Source: Microbulbifer pacificus (GTDB taxonomy: Bacteria > Pseudomonadota > Gammaproteobacteria > Pseudomonadales > Cellvibrionaceae). Taken from it: 64,000 nt of DNA. Numbering within the stretch: the first letter of the stretch is position 1; every line of letters begins with the position of its first letter. Below the pieces are notes generated by a model that worked only from the letters and a program-made list of their open reading frames with translations, had not been told where the DNA came from and did no database searches. Made by a program: the position numbers and the translations under genes. Positions 1 to 9,264 of this stretch are shown one piece after another. The stretch covers positions 2,100,001-2,164,000 of the forward strand of contig NZ_CP137555.1 in the NCBI RefSeq assembly GCF_033723955.1, read 5' to 3'.

Positions 1-1585
1 GCAGCCCCGCCACCGTGAACATTGGCCAGCTGCGAAGCTGTACGTCCGCCTTTGCCAGGCCACGCCCAACGAGCTGGCGCGGCAGCCAGAAAATCAGGTA
101 TACGACTCCCAGTAACAGGCACAGCAGCCAGGCGGCCAGCAGTATCACGGGGCCTATTGCTTCAACAAAGCTGATTTTCTTCAGAGTCATTGGCCCGTAA
201 TGGAGCACGGAACCAGCTAGTGGATCCTGGCCGAGCACCAGCGCCGTGCGACCAGTATCTTGCTGCAAGAATTTACCCTCGCCGCTCGACAGCAACCCTT
301 GTGGCTTACCACCCAAAACCGGCGACAGAAAAATGCTTCGCTCAGCAGCGGAAACCTTCCAGGGGATCAAGCTGGTCACAATCTCGTTTCTTTCCGCTAT
401 GGGACTAATCACCCGATAGTAACCGGCCACTGTCGACGGTACCGCGCCACTCGATCCAGTGACCGTATGCGATGTGGTATGGAAGTTTTCGGCCGCGTAG
501 CTGGCCAGCAGTTTATGAATCTGGCCTGCGGCGGGGCCATCGCCATTGGTGAGAACGATATGTCCAAGTGGCCCTTCCGGCTGGTAAGCGATTAAGGCGC
601 CGGCACCGGGTAAGGCCCCCTCATGCCCTAAGTACACCAGTCCTTCATGATGAAACGACGTAACTCCGATCCCCCAATCGATATCCAACCCTGCTGCGGC
701 AGCGCTGGAGCCTGTTGGGACTTCCATCTTACGCACACTGTGACCATCTAGCATTGCGCCATCTGGATGCTGCATAAAGCGGACAAATTGGATCATGTCC
801 TGCAGACTGGAATGCAAACCACCAGCCGCGCGGTTGGGGAGATGCCAATAGGGCTGCTCCCTCTGGCCGCGGTACATGGATGCGGCGCTACTGCGATATT
901 GATCGTCGTAGTAGTAACCGCTGTGCTCCATACCCAAGGGGCCCAAGAACTGCTCCTCAATATATGCCTCATACCCTTTGCCGGTTATTTTTTCGATGAT
1001 GTAAGCCGCTACGAGCGGCCCGGTATTGTTGTAGGCACTGCGCGTGCCGGGAACCCAACGGGAATACCGGGAGTGTGGATGTCGCTTTAGTGTATCGGCG
1101 ATCGATTGAGGCTCACCTGCCAGCCCCACTAGCTCGGGGGCATGGGGTGCATCCCAGCCAGTGCTGTGATTGAGCAGGTGCACCAAGCGGACCGGGTGCT
1201 CCGCTTCCCAAGGATTCTCGAATTCCACTTCCGGCGCGAGGTCCGCGAGGCGGTCATCCAGCGATAGCTCGCCGGAAGCCACCAGCTTCATGGTTGCCAA
1301 GCCCACAAACATCTTGGAAATAGAGCCGACACGAAAAATCGTATCGGGGTCTACCCTCACCTTTTGTTCAATGTCTTTCAGGCCCGGGGTATAACGCCAT
1401 ACGCTGCCATCCGGTTCGAATAACGCCACTGCTGCACCCGGTGTGTTGGTGCGCTGCAGTATCCCGTCTATTTCTTTTTCGAGTTGTTGATACCCTCCCC
1501 CGCTCGGCGGTGGGGCCTCTTGTGTATGTGCACCATTGATGGCCAAGAGTGCGATGGAAAATATGCTAATCAGCTTTCGGAACAT
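1..1585 (-). CDS. Serine beta-lactamase-like hydrolase with C-terminal membrane segment (partial, runs off the left edge)
   Basis: The reading frame opens at the ATG at 1585 and continues past base 1, so the C-terminus is missing. Residues 1-21 form a signal peptide (hydrophobic FSIALLAI core). The class C beta-lactamase/penicillin-binding fold is shown by the SxxK motif SISK near residue 88, YNN near residue 182 (GTRSAYNNTG) and an HEG in place of KTG in YLGHEGALPGAG. After the catalytic domain comes a hydrophobic stretch (VILLAAWLLCLLLGVVYLIF) that should anchor the protein in the membrane. Such proteins are usually esterases or peptidases rather than antibiotic-degrading enzymes, and the substrate cannot be told. 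It is transcribed divergently from the transmembrane regulator at 1793, its likely controller. Confidence 0.88.
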   Translation of the reverse strand, partial: MFRKLISIFSIALLAINGAHTQEAPPPSGGGYQQLEKEIDGILQRTNTPGAAVALFEPDGSVWRYTPGLKDIEQKVRVDPDTIFRVGSISKMFVGLATMKLVASGELSLDDRLADLAPEVEFENPWEAEHPVRLVHLLNHSTGWDAPHAPELVGLAGEPQSIADTLKRHPHSRYSRWVPGTRSAYNNTGPLVAAYIIEKITGKGYEAYIEEQFLGPLGMEHSGYYYDDQYRSSAASMYRGQREQPYWHLPNRAAGGLHSSLQDMIQFVRFMQHPDGAMLDGHSVRKMEVPTGSSAAAAGLDIDWGIGVTSFHHEGLVYLGHEGALPGAGALIAYQPEGPLGHIVLTNGDGPAAGQIHKLLASYAAENFHTTSHTVTGSSGAVPSTVAGYYRVISPIAERNEIVTSLIPWKVSAAERSIFLSPVLGGKPQGLLSSGEGKFLQQDTGRTALVLGQDPLAGSVLHYGPMTLKKISFVEAIGPVILLAAWLLCLLLGVVYLIFWLPRQLVGRGLAKADVQLRSWPMFTVAGL

Positions 1586-1681
1586 TGAGTCTCCCCTTTC
1601 GTTGATTTGCCACCGGCTCCGGTTCGCCATGTTGCGCGGCGGCTGTGTTTTAATGGCCTATCAATAAAGGGACGATTACTC

Positions 1682-1760
1682 GTTCACAAAGGAAGATTCA
1701 TGACGACTTGTGACCCGGTACCCTGGAGGACTGTTCACATACAGTCATAAGTCGTGACCC
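1682..1760. promoter_or_regulatory. Candidate operator region between divergent genes
   Basis: The 207-bp divergent gap contains two copies of GTTCACA (1682-1688 and 1733-1739). It also holds an imperfect inverted repeat, TGACGACTT at 1701-1709 against AAGTCGTGA at 1749-1757, with GTGACCC following both arms (1710-1716 and 1754-1760). Paired repeats in a divergent promoter suit binding by the winged-helix domain of the neighbouring CadC-like protein. This is inferred from position and symmetry only. Confidence 0.35.
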
Positions 1761-1792
1761 AATGAATTAATCAAAGATGGAGCCATAGCACA

Positions 1793-3826
1793 GTGCGAGA
1801 GAGCTATCAGGTAGGCGAGTTTTTATACGATAGCCAACGCGGAATGTTGACCAGTGAGGGTGAAGACAGAAGAGTCGAACCCCAGGTAAATGCCCTGCTG
1901 AAGCTGCTGGTTGAGCACGCGGGAACGACGCTCAGCCGGGACACGATCAATGCGCATATCTGGTCGGATCGTGTAGTGGGCGACGACGCACTGCGGGCAA
2001 CAATCAGAAAACTGCGCGACGCGCTGGGGGACAGCGCCAAGGCTCCTCGCTATATCCGCACCGATCCCCTGAAGGGGTATACGCTCATTGCGAGCGTGAG
2101 CACGAAGCGAGCAGCCACTCAGGAATCCACATTACTGCAACGCTACCGATGGCCATTCGCGTTTGCCGGACTCGCCGTCCTGGCAGGGGTGGTCACACTC
2201 GCTGCTTTCACTTTCGCGGCGCACACAGACAGTCCGCCCAAGATCGAGCTGCTTACCAGGATGAGTGGGTCTGAGGTTAGCCCGGACTATAGCCCTGCAG
2301 GCAACCGGTTGGTGTTCTCCCACCGCGCAAACAAGGATGACTACCTGCAACTTTATGTGAAAGACTTGCAGACCCGCCAAGTACAGCGATTGACCTGGGA
2401 ACCTGTGGATTACGCCAGCGCACTCTGGTCCCCGGATGGAAAGCAGATCGTTTATTCGCGCAGTTCCGGCGAAGAATTACAGCACTTCCTCGCCGCTTTC
2501 GATCCCGACCAAGGGATAGTGCATGAACAGCCCCTGCTAGTAGACGCCGATAACAAACGCTACCTTCTGGCCTGGTCTCGGGATGGGAAATGCATCTATT
2601 TCAAGGACAATGCTGATCCGGCTTTGCCATTTGGCATCTCAAAGCTTGATCTCGATTCCGGCAAGCTGATCACGGTAACCGCACCCAGTGTACGTGGTCG
2701 CGGTGATTTCTTTGCCCGCGAGTCTGCCAGCGGAAAAATGCTGGCGCTATTGCGAGAGGTTGAGCGCGGTAAGCAGGAACTGCTGATAATGGATATAGGG
2801 ACCGGCAGCCTGCTGCATACAAGGATCCTGCTGCAACCGGCAGACCGATTCGCCTGGGCAGACGACGACGCCAGCCTGGTCCTCTCCAACTTCTCAGGTG
2901 AGATGCAGGAGTTCGATCTGCAGTCCAATCAACTCACCATCCGTACCGCACTGGATGGCGGCATCAACGATATATTTTTCCACTGTGGCGATCAGTGCCT
3001 GTTCATGCGCCAACACAACGGGAACTTCCTCGATCTTCAGGAGCAACCCAATCCGTTTGAACATCGCCCACTGATGGCATCGCGGATTCTCGACCTGCCC
3101 GGTGCGGAAGATTTTCCGGTGTTCCATCGAGATGAGGCGGGCATATATTTTGTCGCCAGGGATAACACCGGCACATCTGTGCGCTACATGGATAAGCTCG
3201 GCGAGGCGCGAGTGCTTTTCAACTTGCCTGCCGGCGCAGAACTCGGATCACTGCAGCTGGACGCCAAGGGTGAACATCTCGCGGGCTTGCTGGAAGGACG
3301 AGTATTCCTGTTCAACCTCGCGCGCGGTGAGTTTGTCTACCTGACCAGTGGTGCCGACCTCGCCGGGTTCCCCCACTGGTCGCGGGATGGTAGCGGTTTG
3401 ATGTTTTCCAAAACCGAAAGAGGCAACCCCACTATTTACCGCTACTCTCTGGCCTCTGACACGCTGGAACCGGTGGTACAGGATTACATCGCGATCGTGG
3501 AAATAGACCCTGAGAATTGCATTCAAGTGGATGCGCGCAATAACGCCTGGCTTGTTACCCGCAATAAACATCCTGAACTGCTGGCAACGATCACCTCCAC
3601 CTCTCCCAACCGCTGGCAGGTGCGCGGGGACTGGCTGTACTTCACTGTACACGAAGGTAATCTCGCGGTAATGCAGCGAGTGAATTTTAAAACCGGAAGT
3701 CGCGAACGGCGCGAGCTTGCCAGGAATCGCTTTCGCCTCAACTTTGACCTGAATGCCCACGGGGATCGGGCACTGTTTGTGAAGTCCCTGCTGGCGGAGA
3801 GCAATCTTGTAAAAGTAACCTGGTAA
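1793..3826 (+). CDS. CadC/ToxR-like transmembrane transcriptional regulator with WD40/TolB-like sensor domain
   Basis: Residues 1-105 are an OmpR-type winged helix (recognition region DDALRATIRKLRDALGD). A single membrane helix follows at about 115-142 (WPFAFAGLAVLAGVVTLAAF). Residues 150-677 form a periplasmic beta-propeller with TolB/PD40-type repeats such as SPDYSPAGNRLVFS, LWSPDGKQIVYS and HWSRDGSGLMFS. This is the layout of one-component regulators that sense in the periplasm and bind DNA in the cytoplasm. The GTG start at 1793 is supported by GGAG at 1779-1782; nearby ATGs run straight into stops. The likely target is the divergent beta-lactamase-like gene. The ligand is unknown. Confidence 0.85.
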   Translation: MRESYQVGEFLYDSQRGMLTSEGEDRRVEPQVNALLKLLVEHAGTTLSRDTINAHIWSDRVVGDDALRATIRKLRDALGDSAKAPRYIRTDPLKGYTLIASVSTKRAATQESTLLQRYRWPFAFAGLAVLAGVVTLAAFTFAAHTDSPPKIELLTRMSGSEVSPDYSPAGNRLVFSHRANKDDYLQLYVKDLQTRQVQRLTWEPVDYASALWSPDGKQIVYSRSSGEELQHFLAAFDPDQGIVHEQPLLVDADNKRYLLAWSRDGKCIYFKDNADPALPFGISKLDLDSGKLITVTAPSVRGRGDFFARESASGKMLALLREVERGKQELLIMDIGTGSLLHTRILLQPADRFAWADDDASLVLSNFSGEMQEFDLQSNQLTIRTALDGGINDIFFHCGDQCLFMRQHNGNFLDLQEQPNPFEHRPLMASRILDLPGAEDFPVFHRDEAGIYFVARDNTGTSVRYMDKLGEARVLFNLPAGAELGSLQLDAKGEHLAGLLEGRVFLFNLARGEFVYLTSGADLAGFPHWSRDGSGLMFSKTERGNPTIYRYSLASDTLEPVVQDYIAIVEIDPENCIQVDARNNAWLVTRNKHPELLATITSTSPNRWQVRGDWLYFTVHEGNLAVMQRVNFKTGSRERRELARNRFRLNFDLNAHGDRALFVKSLLAESNLVKVTW

Positions 3827-3860
3827 AGGTCGCTTTGAATCCTTAAACATTAACCCAATA

Positions 3861-3896
3861 AAAAAGGCGCAGCGGATTTCTCCGCTGCGCCTTTTT
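3861..3896. terminator. Bidirectional intrinsic terminator
   Basis: A perfect 16-bp stem (3861-3876 with 3881-3896) has a TTTC loop. The GC-rich core is flanked by A5 on one side and T8 on the other, so it can stop both converging transcripts: the regulator and the fumarylacetoacetate hydrolase operon. Confidence 0.93.
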
Positions 3897-3909
3897 TTTG
3901 CTAGCTCGC

Positions 3910-4917
3910 TTAAGCCTGCTCTACGGTTTGCTCGATGCGCCCGAAGATAGACTGGCCTTTCTCATCCAGCATCTCGATCGCGATCTTGTCACCGAACTGC
4001 ATGAACGCTGTGCTCGGCTTGCCGTCCTGGATGGTTTCGATCATGCGAATCTCGGCGATACAGCTGTAACCGACACCGCCTTCCGCCACCGGTTTGCCGG
4101 GGCCGCCGTCGAGCTTATTGGACACGGTACCGGAACCGATGATGGTACCGGCGCCCAGCGGGCGGGTCTTGGCCGCGTGCGCGATCAGCTGGCCGAAGTG
4201 GAAGGTCATGTCGATGCCAGCATTCGGCTCACCGAATTTCTCTCCGTTCAGCTCGGACACCAGCGGCAGATGCAGTTTGCCCGCCTGCCAGTGCTCGCCC
4301 AGTTGCGCCGGGGTGACACAAACCGGGGAGAAGGCGCTGGACGGCTTGGACTGGTAGAAGCCGAAGCCCTTGGCCAGTTCATTCGGAATCAGGCCGCGCA
4401 GGGAAACGTCGTTCACCAGCATCACCAGGCGGATGTAGCCAAGTGCATCTTCCGGGGAAACACCCATGGGAACGTCGTCGGTAATCACCGCAATTTCCGC
4501 TTCAAAGTCGATACCGAAGCCTTCGCTCTGCGGCATTGTTACCGGCTCGCGCGGCGCCAGGAAGGTATCGGAACCGCCCTGGTACATCAGCGGGTCGGTC
4601 CAGAAGCTCTCAGGCATTTCCGCATTGCGCGCCTTGCGCACCAGCTCGACATGGTTGACGTAGGCACTGCCGTCCGCCCAGTGATAGGCGCGGGGCAGCG
4701 GCGAGTGGCACTGGGCCTGATCGAAGGCTTCGCCCGCGATTTCACCGCTGTTGAGTTTTGCATGCAGGGCTTCCAGCTGTACGGATTTTTCCGCCCAGTT
4801 GTCCAATGCATTCTGCAGCGTCGGCGCAATTTCTGCCGCAGACGCCATGCGCGCGAGGTCATCACTGACCACCACAAGATGGCCGTCGCGGCCGGATTTC
4901 AGGCTGGCTAACTTCAC
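3910..4917 (-). CDS. fahA: Fumarylacetoacetate hydrolase family protein
   Basis: The 335-residue protein belongs to the FAH superfamily. The metal-binding region has the E-x-E pattern in GIDFEAEIAVI (Glu139 and Glu141), with Asp170 in VNDVSLR and a conserved GSGTVSNK loop near the C-terminus. It would cleave fumarylacetoacetate to fumarate and acetoacetate, the last step of tyrosine/phenylalanine breakdown in the cytoplasm. The assignment rests on family plus operon position, as the third gene after hpd and the VOC gene. The start is GTG at 4917 with GGAAGG just upstream. Other FAH-fold activities (acylpyruvase) are possible but less likely here. Confidence 0.88.
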   Translation of the reverse strand: MKLASLKSGRDGHLVVVSDDLARMASAAEIAPTLQNALDNWAEKSVQLEALHAKLNSGEIAGEAFDQAQCHSPLPRAYHWADGSAYVNHVELVRKARNAEMPESFWTDPLMYQGGSDTFLAPREPVTMPQSEGFGIDFEAEIAVITDDVPMGVSPEDALGYIRLVMLVNDVSLRGLIPNELAKGFGFYQSKPSSAFSPVCVTPAQLGEHWQAGKLHLPLVSELNGEKFGEPNAGIDMTFHFGQLIAHAAKTRPLGAGTIIGSGTVSNKLDGGPGKPVAEGGVGYSCIAEIRMIETIQDGKPSTAFMQFGDKIAIEMLDEKGQSIFGRIEQTVEQA

Positions 4918-4956
4918 TGTGCCTTCCTCTTGCTCAATTCACGACCCACTGAGTGT

Positions 4957-5505
4957 TCAGGGATCTAAGGGTTTGAATTCTTGGTCGCCGTGCATCCACG
5001 CCGCGTGGCGCGGTGCCTTCTTGGTGCGCGCCCACTCGTCCAGCATCTCTTCGGCCACCCTCTTGAGCTCCTTGTGCATGCCGGGCTTGGCGGTGTTCGC
5101 GGCCAGCTCGATGCGGTGCCCGTTGGGATCGAAGAAATAAATCGATTTGAAAATGGTGTGATCGGTGGGGCCGAGCACATCGACGCCGGCATCCTCGAGC
5201 TTCTGCTTCATCGCCAGCAGCTCGTCCATGCTCTCCACTTCCAGCGCAATGTGCTGCACCCACTGCGGGGTGTTTTCATCGCGGCCCATATCCGGGGAAT
5301 TGGGCAGCTCGAAAAACGCCAGTACATTGCCCTGCCCTGCATCGAGAAATACATGCATGTAGGGATCCGGTGCGCCGGTAGAGGGCACCTTGTCTTCGGC
5401 GATGGCGAGCTGGAACTCCATGCCGAGGAGATCGCGATAAAACTCGACGGTCTCTTTGGCATCACGGCAGCGGTAAGCCACGTGGTGAATACGTTGAATT
5501 GCCAT
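4957..5505 (-). CDS. VOC (glyoxalase/dioxygenase fold) protein of the tyrosine-catabolism operon
   Basis: The protein has 182 residues and two beta-alpha-beta-beta-beta modules of the vicinal oxygen chelate fold. Candidate metal ligands are His8, Glu66, His85 (WVQHIALEV) and Glu133 (GHRIELAA), a His/Glu/His/Glu set closer to glyoxalase I than to extradiol dioxygenases. It sits 24 bp downstream of hpd and about 40 bp upstream of the FAH gene, where other bacteria often have hmgA or maleylacetoacetate isomerase. A role in processing an intermediate between homogentisate and fumarylacetoacetate is a hypothesis. The ATG at 5505 has a GGAGG ribosome-binding site five bases upstream. Confidence 0.85.
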   Translation of the reverse strand: MAIQRIHHVAYRCRDAKETVEFYRDLLGMEFQLAIAEDKVPSTGAPDPYMHVFLDAGQGNVLAFFELPNSPDMGRDENTPQWVQHIALEVESMDELLAMKQKLEDAGVDVLGPTDHTIFKSIYFFDPNGHRIELAANTAKPGMHKELKRVAEEMLDEWARTKKAPRHAAWMHGDQEFKPLDP

Positions 5506-5529
5506 TGCAGGCCTCCAGTGCGCTGCCGA

Positions 5530-6624
5530 TCAGGCCGCGTCTTCTTTGCCTTTGCCGCCGATCACACCGCGCTGCAACTGGTCGCGCTCGATGGACTCGA
5601 ACAGTGCCTTGAAGTTGCCTTCACCGAAGCCCTCATCTTCCTTGCGCTGGATGAACTCGAAGAATACCGGGCCCAGCATGTTGGCGGAGAAGATCTGCAG
5701 CAGCAGGCGCGGCTGGCCACCTTCGGTGGTGCCGTCCAGCAGGATGCCGCGAGATTTCAGCTCTGCGGTGGGCTCACCGTGGCCCGGCAGGCGCTCTTCC
5801 AGCATCTCGTAGTAAGTTTCGGGCGGCGGGGTCATGAACTGCATGCCCTGCGCCTTCAGGCGGTCCCAGCAGGCGACCAGGTCGTCACAGGCGAACGCGA
5901 TGTGCTGGATACCCTCGCCGTTGTACTTCATCAGGAACTCTTCGATCTGGCCGCCGCCACCGGCCGCCTCTTCGTTCAGCGGGATACGGATCTTGCCGTC
6001 CGGTGCAGTCATCGCCTTGGACAGCAGGCCGGTGTACTCGCCCTTGATGTCGAAGTAACGAATCTCGCGGAAGTTAAACAGGTCTTCGTAGTACTTGGCC
6101 CAGTAGTCCATGCGACCGCGGTACACGTTGTGGGTCAGGTGATCCAGGGTGTGAAATCCGCAGCCTTCGGGGTGCTTGTCGACACCTTCCAGCCAGTGGA
6201 AGTCGATGTCGTAGATGGTCTCGCCTTCTTTATATCGGTCAATCAGGTACAGGGTGGCACCACCGATGCCCTTGATGGCGGGCAGACGCAGTTCCATCGG
6301 GCCGGTTTCCACGTTTACCGGCTGCGCACCCTTCTTGAGCGCCTCGTTATAGGCCAAGGTGGCGTCCTTCACGCGGAAAGCCAGACCACAGGCGGAGGGG
6401 CCGTGCTCGCGGGCGTAGTAGTCGGCGTGGCTGCCTGGCTCGTAGTTGGTGATGAAGTTGATGTCGCCCTGGCGCCACAGCTCAACGTCTTTGGTGCGGT
6501 GACGGGCCACTTTGGTGAAGCCCATGGCCGCGAACACGGTTTCCAGGATGCCCTTCTCCGGCGCGGTGAATTCAACGAACTCGAAGCCGTCCAGGCCCAT
6601 GGGGTTCTCAAACAAATCGGCCAT
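5530..6624 (-). CDS. hpd: 4-hydroxyphenylpyruvate dioxygenase
   Basis: The enzyme converts 4-hydroxyphenylpyruvate to homogentisate using Fe(II) and O2. The 364-residue length matches bacterial HPPD. The iron ligands fit the known triad: His162 (TLDHLTHNV), His241 (GIQHIAFAC) and Glu323 (VFFEFIQRK). The C-terminal [15 protein letters not shown] motif is typical of the family. It is the first gene of the operon, starts at ATG 6624 with an AGGAGG site, and lies behind a large palindrome (6689-6729). No hmgA is present in this window. Confidence 0.97.
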   Translation of the reverse strand: MADLFENPMGLDGFEFVEFTAPEKGILETVFAAMGFTKVARHRTKDVELWRQGDINFITNYEPGSHADYYAREHGPSACGLAFRVKDATLAYNEALKKGAQPVNVETGPMELRLPAIKGIGGATLYLIDRYKEGETIYDIDFHWLEGVDKHPEGCGFHTLDHLTHNVYRGRMDYWAKYYEDLFNFREIRYFDIKGEYTGLLSKAMTAPDGKIRIPLNEEAAGGGGQIEEFLMKYNGEGIQHIAFACDDLVACWDRLKAQGMQFMTPPPETYYEMLEERLPGHGEPTAELKSRGILLDGTTEGGQPRLLLQIFSANMLGPVFFEFIQRKEDEGFGEGNFKALFESIERDQLQRGVIGGKGKEDAA

Positions 6625-6688
6625 GTGATCCTCCTAATAAGGAATTTTTATAGGACCTGCTACGCGGCTTTTGGCTGCGGAGGTCACC

Positions 6689-6729
6689 TTGGTTTCAGGT
6701 GCAACTAATTTAGTTACGCGTGTAACCAA
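6689..6729. promoter_or_regulatory. 41-bp palindromic operator candidate upstream of hpd
   Basis: Two 17-base arms (6689-6705 and 6713-6729) surround a 7-base AT spacer and match at about 13 of 17 positions. Inside are a perfect AACTAA-T-TTAGTT (6703-6715) and GTTAC-N4-GTAAC (6713-6726). It lies 65-105 bp upstream of the hpd start. Symmetry and position suggest a dimeric or tetrameric repressor or activator. No regulator gene lies next to it. Confidence 0.5.
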
Positions 6730-6894
6730 TGTCAAGGTCTGTGCGGCGGGGCTAGTTAGTAATAGGACCGGGGACAGGATGTCGCAGAGAAAATTGGTGA
6801 CCAGATACAGGATGCTGGTGCCCGTTATACAGATGGGATGAGAGACGGATAGAACGCCGGACCACCTGCGTGGCCCGGCAACATTAAAAAAGAA

Positions 6895-8589
6895 TCAGAG
6901 CTGGGGTTCAGTCATTTTGCTGAAGTCACCTACGCCGGCCTCTTTCAGCAGTGAATCCACCAGCGGCGCCATAGCGCGGTGCTTGAGCGCGCTGCCTACA
7001 AGTGCTTCCGGCAGGCTCTGGCCCCTGGATTCGCCATCGCTGTCGAGGATGCCGCCACTGGCGCGGCCGTCGATACCATTCAGGCCTTCCACGGAAATAA
7101 TCTTCATGCCTTCGATCTTCTCCATCGGGCGCACACTCTCGCGAATGATATTCGGCAGCGCGTCGTGGAGGCTGAGGATGCGCTTGAGGGCAATCTGCGC
7201 GTCACTCAGGCTGTTCAAAGCCTCGTTCATCAGGCGCTGACCCTCCGCGTCCACCGCATACTTCTCGCGATCAGCTTCCACACGGATACGCACCGCCTCG
7301 GCCTCTGCGGATGCCTGCAGGCGCAGGGCCTCGGCCTTGTCTTCGGCCGCAGCCTTTTCCGCTTCCGCCGCTACCTTGATGGCGGTGGCCTGACGCTCGG
7401 CCTCTTTCTGCGCCTCAATGATTTCGATGCGCTTGTCACGCTCGGCGACCTCCACATCCTTGGCAGTGCGCACCTGCTCTTCCGCCTTTACCGCCTCGGC
7501 GCGGGCGACGTTGGCCTGCTGGTCGGCAAGGGACTGCTCCTTGGATTTCTCGGCCACCGCGATAGCGCGCTCCTGCTCTGCCATTTCCAGAGACTTCTGC
7601 TTGGAGATGCGCTGCTCTTCGAGAATTCGTTCGCGCTCGATTTCCTGCTCCTGCAGGCGCTTTTCCTTTTCGATTTCCAGCAGGCGCGTGGCCTGTTCTG
7701 CAACAATGCGGGACTGGTCCACTTCGCGCTGGGCTTCGATTTCCGCCTGGCGTGCCGCCTTTTCCTGTGCGGCAAGTTCTTTCGCCATATCGGCTTTCTG
7801 GGCTGCCTCGCGGTTTTCTATCTCGCGCTGCTGCTCCAGATGCGCATAGCGCTTCTCTTTTTCGATTTCCAGACGCTGGCGCTCGGCTTCGAGGTTTTTG
7901 GTCTCGATCTGGACCCGGGTCTCCTGCTCGACGTCGTTCACTTCCTTGCGACGCGCTTCGATGGAACGGGTCATGCTGGCGAGACCTTCGGCATCGAACA
8001 CGTTGTCCTGGTTGAAGAACTCCTTGTGGGTTTGGTCGAGGCCGGTCAGCGACACGGATTCGAGTTCGAGACCGTTTTTCAGCAGGTCTTCCGATACTAC
8101 CTGCTGTACTTTCTGTACGAACTGGCTGCGCTGCTCGTGCAGTTCCGCCATTTCCATTTCCGCGGCCACCGAGCGCAGGGCGTCGACGAACTTGCCCTCG
8201 ATCATATCCTTCAGCGCATCCGGGTCCAGGGTGCGCAGGCCCAGGGTCTGGGCGGCGTTGGCAATGGCGTCGTTGTCCGGTTTAACCCGCAGGTAAAACT
8301 CGGCCAGCACATCCACTCGCATACGGTCCTTGGTGATCAGTGCCTGATGCTCCTTGCGGGAAACGGCGAGGCGCAGGGTGTTCATGTTTACCGCAATGAT
8401 TTCATGCAGCACCGGCAATACCAGCGCGCCGCCGTTCATGATGACCTTCTGTCCGCCCATACCGGTGCGCACAAAGGAGCGCTCCTTGGAAGCGCGGGTG
8501 TACAGGCGCGCGAAAATCGTGCCGATAACAATCAGGCCTACGAGAATTGCCCCCGCCATGATCGCTATGCTGGAAAGATTCTGAATCAC
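6895..8589 (-). CDS. yqiK: Flotillin-family inner-membrane protein YqiK
   Basis: The 564-residue protein has one N-terminal membrane helix (about residues 8-30), an SPFH/PHB domain (about 35-200), and a very long charged coiled coil (about 210-450) with dense E/K/A/Q heptads such as EKEKRYAHLEQQREIE. A C-terminal flotillin-like segment follows. Such proteins assemble in membrane microdomains and are linked to envelope stress. It is the last gene of an operon with YqiJ (15-bp gap) and PspA, an arrangement known from other proteobacteria. The direct biochemical function is unknown. Confidence 0.9.
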   Translation of the reverse strand: MIQNLSSIAIMAGAILVGLIVIGTIFARLYTRASKERSFVRTGMGGQKVIMNGGALVLPVLHEIIAVNMNTLRLAVSRKEHQALITKDRMRVDVLAEFYLRVKPDNDAIANAAQTLGLRTLDPDALKDMIEGKFVDALRSVAAEMEMAELHEQRSQFVQKVQQVVSEDLLKNGLELESVSLTGLDQTHKEFFNQDNVFDAEGLASMTRSIEARRKEVNDVEQETRVQIETKNLEAERQRLEIEKEKRYAHLEQQREIENREAAQKADMAKELAAQEKAARQAEIEAQREVDQSRIVAEQATRLLEIEKEKRLQEQEIERERILEEQRISKQKSLEMAEQERAIAVAEKSKEQSLADQQANVARAEAVKAEEQVRTAKDVEVAERDKRIEIIEAQKEAERQATAIKVAAEAEKAAAEDKAEALRLQASAEAEAVRIRVEADREKYAVDAEGQRLMNEALNSLSDAQIALKRILSLHDALPNIIRESVRPMEKIEGMKIISVEGLNGIDGRASGGILDSDGESRGQSLPEALVGSALKHRAMAPLVDSLLKEAGVGDFSKMTEPQL

Positions 8590-8604
8590 TTAACTTTCTC
8601 CAAT

Positions 8605-9264
8605 TTAATTGTTTTGTACCAGGTGCTGGCTGGTCGGGCGGGTTACGCGGAATTTGGCTCCGAGTTCTTCCACCAGCAACACCTTGTCTCCCTGTGAAAA
8701 TGTCTCTCCCGCGTCCGGCTCCACCATCACATAGTGCGTGGTGCCGAACTGGTCGCTGAAGCGCGCCTCTGCCGGTGAGCCTGCGGCGGCCTGGCCGATG
8801 GTGATCACCGCCACCCGGCCGATAAACGATTGCCGGCTCACCGCTTCCGTTTCATCGCCCACGGCGAATTTGCGCAGCAGATTGCCGACAAAGCGCACCT
8901 GCGGCAGCGCGAGCAGCAATACCGGGATGGCCAGCAGCCAGCCTGGCAGCAGCTTGCCGAACAGAGATTCCACGAACATCTGGATCAGCAGGCCTGTCAC
9001 CCCGAAGCCAACCAGAAAAGCCACCAGCAGGATCAGTGCGGGCACTTCGCCGAAACGCAACCAACCCAGCAGTTTGGTGAGTACACCACCGGCCTCGGTT
9101 TCTGGCCCGTCGAGGTCCACATCCACCTCGGGCAGCAGATTGTCGAGCATGTCGGAAATACCGACGCCGATCAGTGTCATCACGCCTTCGAGTACGGCAA
9201 TCATCAACATCAGCACCAGCGCGCCGGTGAACAACTGATTGCCGTCTTGCAGCAGGAACGCCAT
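8605..9264 (-). CDS. yqiJ: YqiJ-like membrane protein with C-terminal OB fold
   Basis: This 219-residue protein has several N-terminal membrane helices (near 12-38, 70-95 and 100-125). A soluble C-terminal domain (about 145-219) resembles the NfeD/OB fold found beside flotillins (AVITIGQAAAGSPAEARFSDQFGTTHYVMV region). NfeD-like proteins typically partner flotillins, which matches its place just before yqiK. Its start overlaps the pspA stop as ATGA at 9262-9266, indicating translational coupling. Confidence 0.85.
   Translation of the reverse strand: MAFLLQDGNQLFTGALVLMLMIAVLEGVMTLIGVGISDMLDNLLPEVDVDLDGPETEAGGVLTKLLGWLRFGEVPALILLVAFLVGFGVTGLLIQMFVESLFGKLLPGWLLAIPVLLLALPQVRFVGNLLRKFAVGDETEAVSRQSFIGRVAVITIGQAAAGSPAEARFSDQFGTTHYVMVEPDAGETFSQGDKVLLVEELGAKFRVTRPTSQHLVQNN

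Noticed and set aside
4981-6708. A 575-codon open frame on the plus strand opposite hpd and the VOC gene
   Set aside because: It is the mirror of two clearly conserved genes in GC-rich DNA; the product has no recognisable domain and high His/Gln/Val content typical of such shadows.
6979-8697. A 572-codon frame opposite yqiK
   Set aside because: It mirrors the coiled-coil repeat of flotillin, giving a Leu/Phe-rich artefact.
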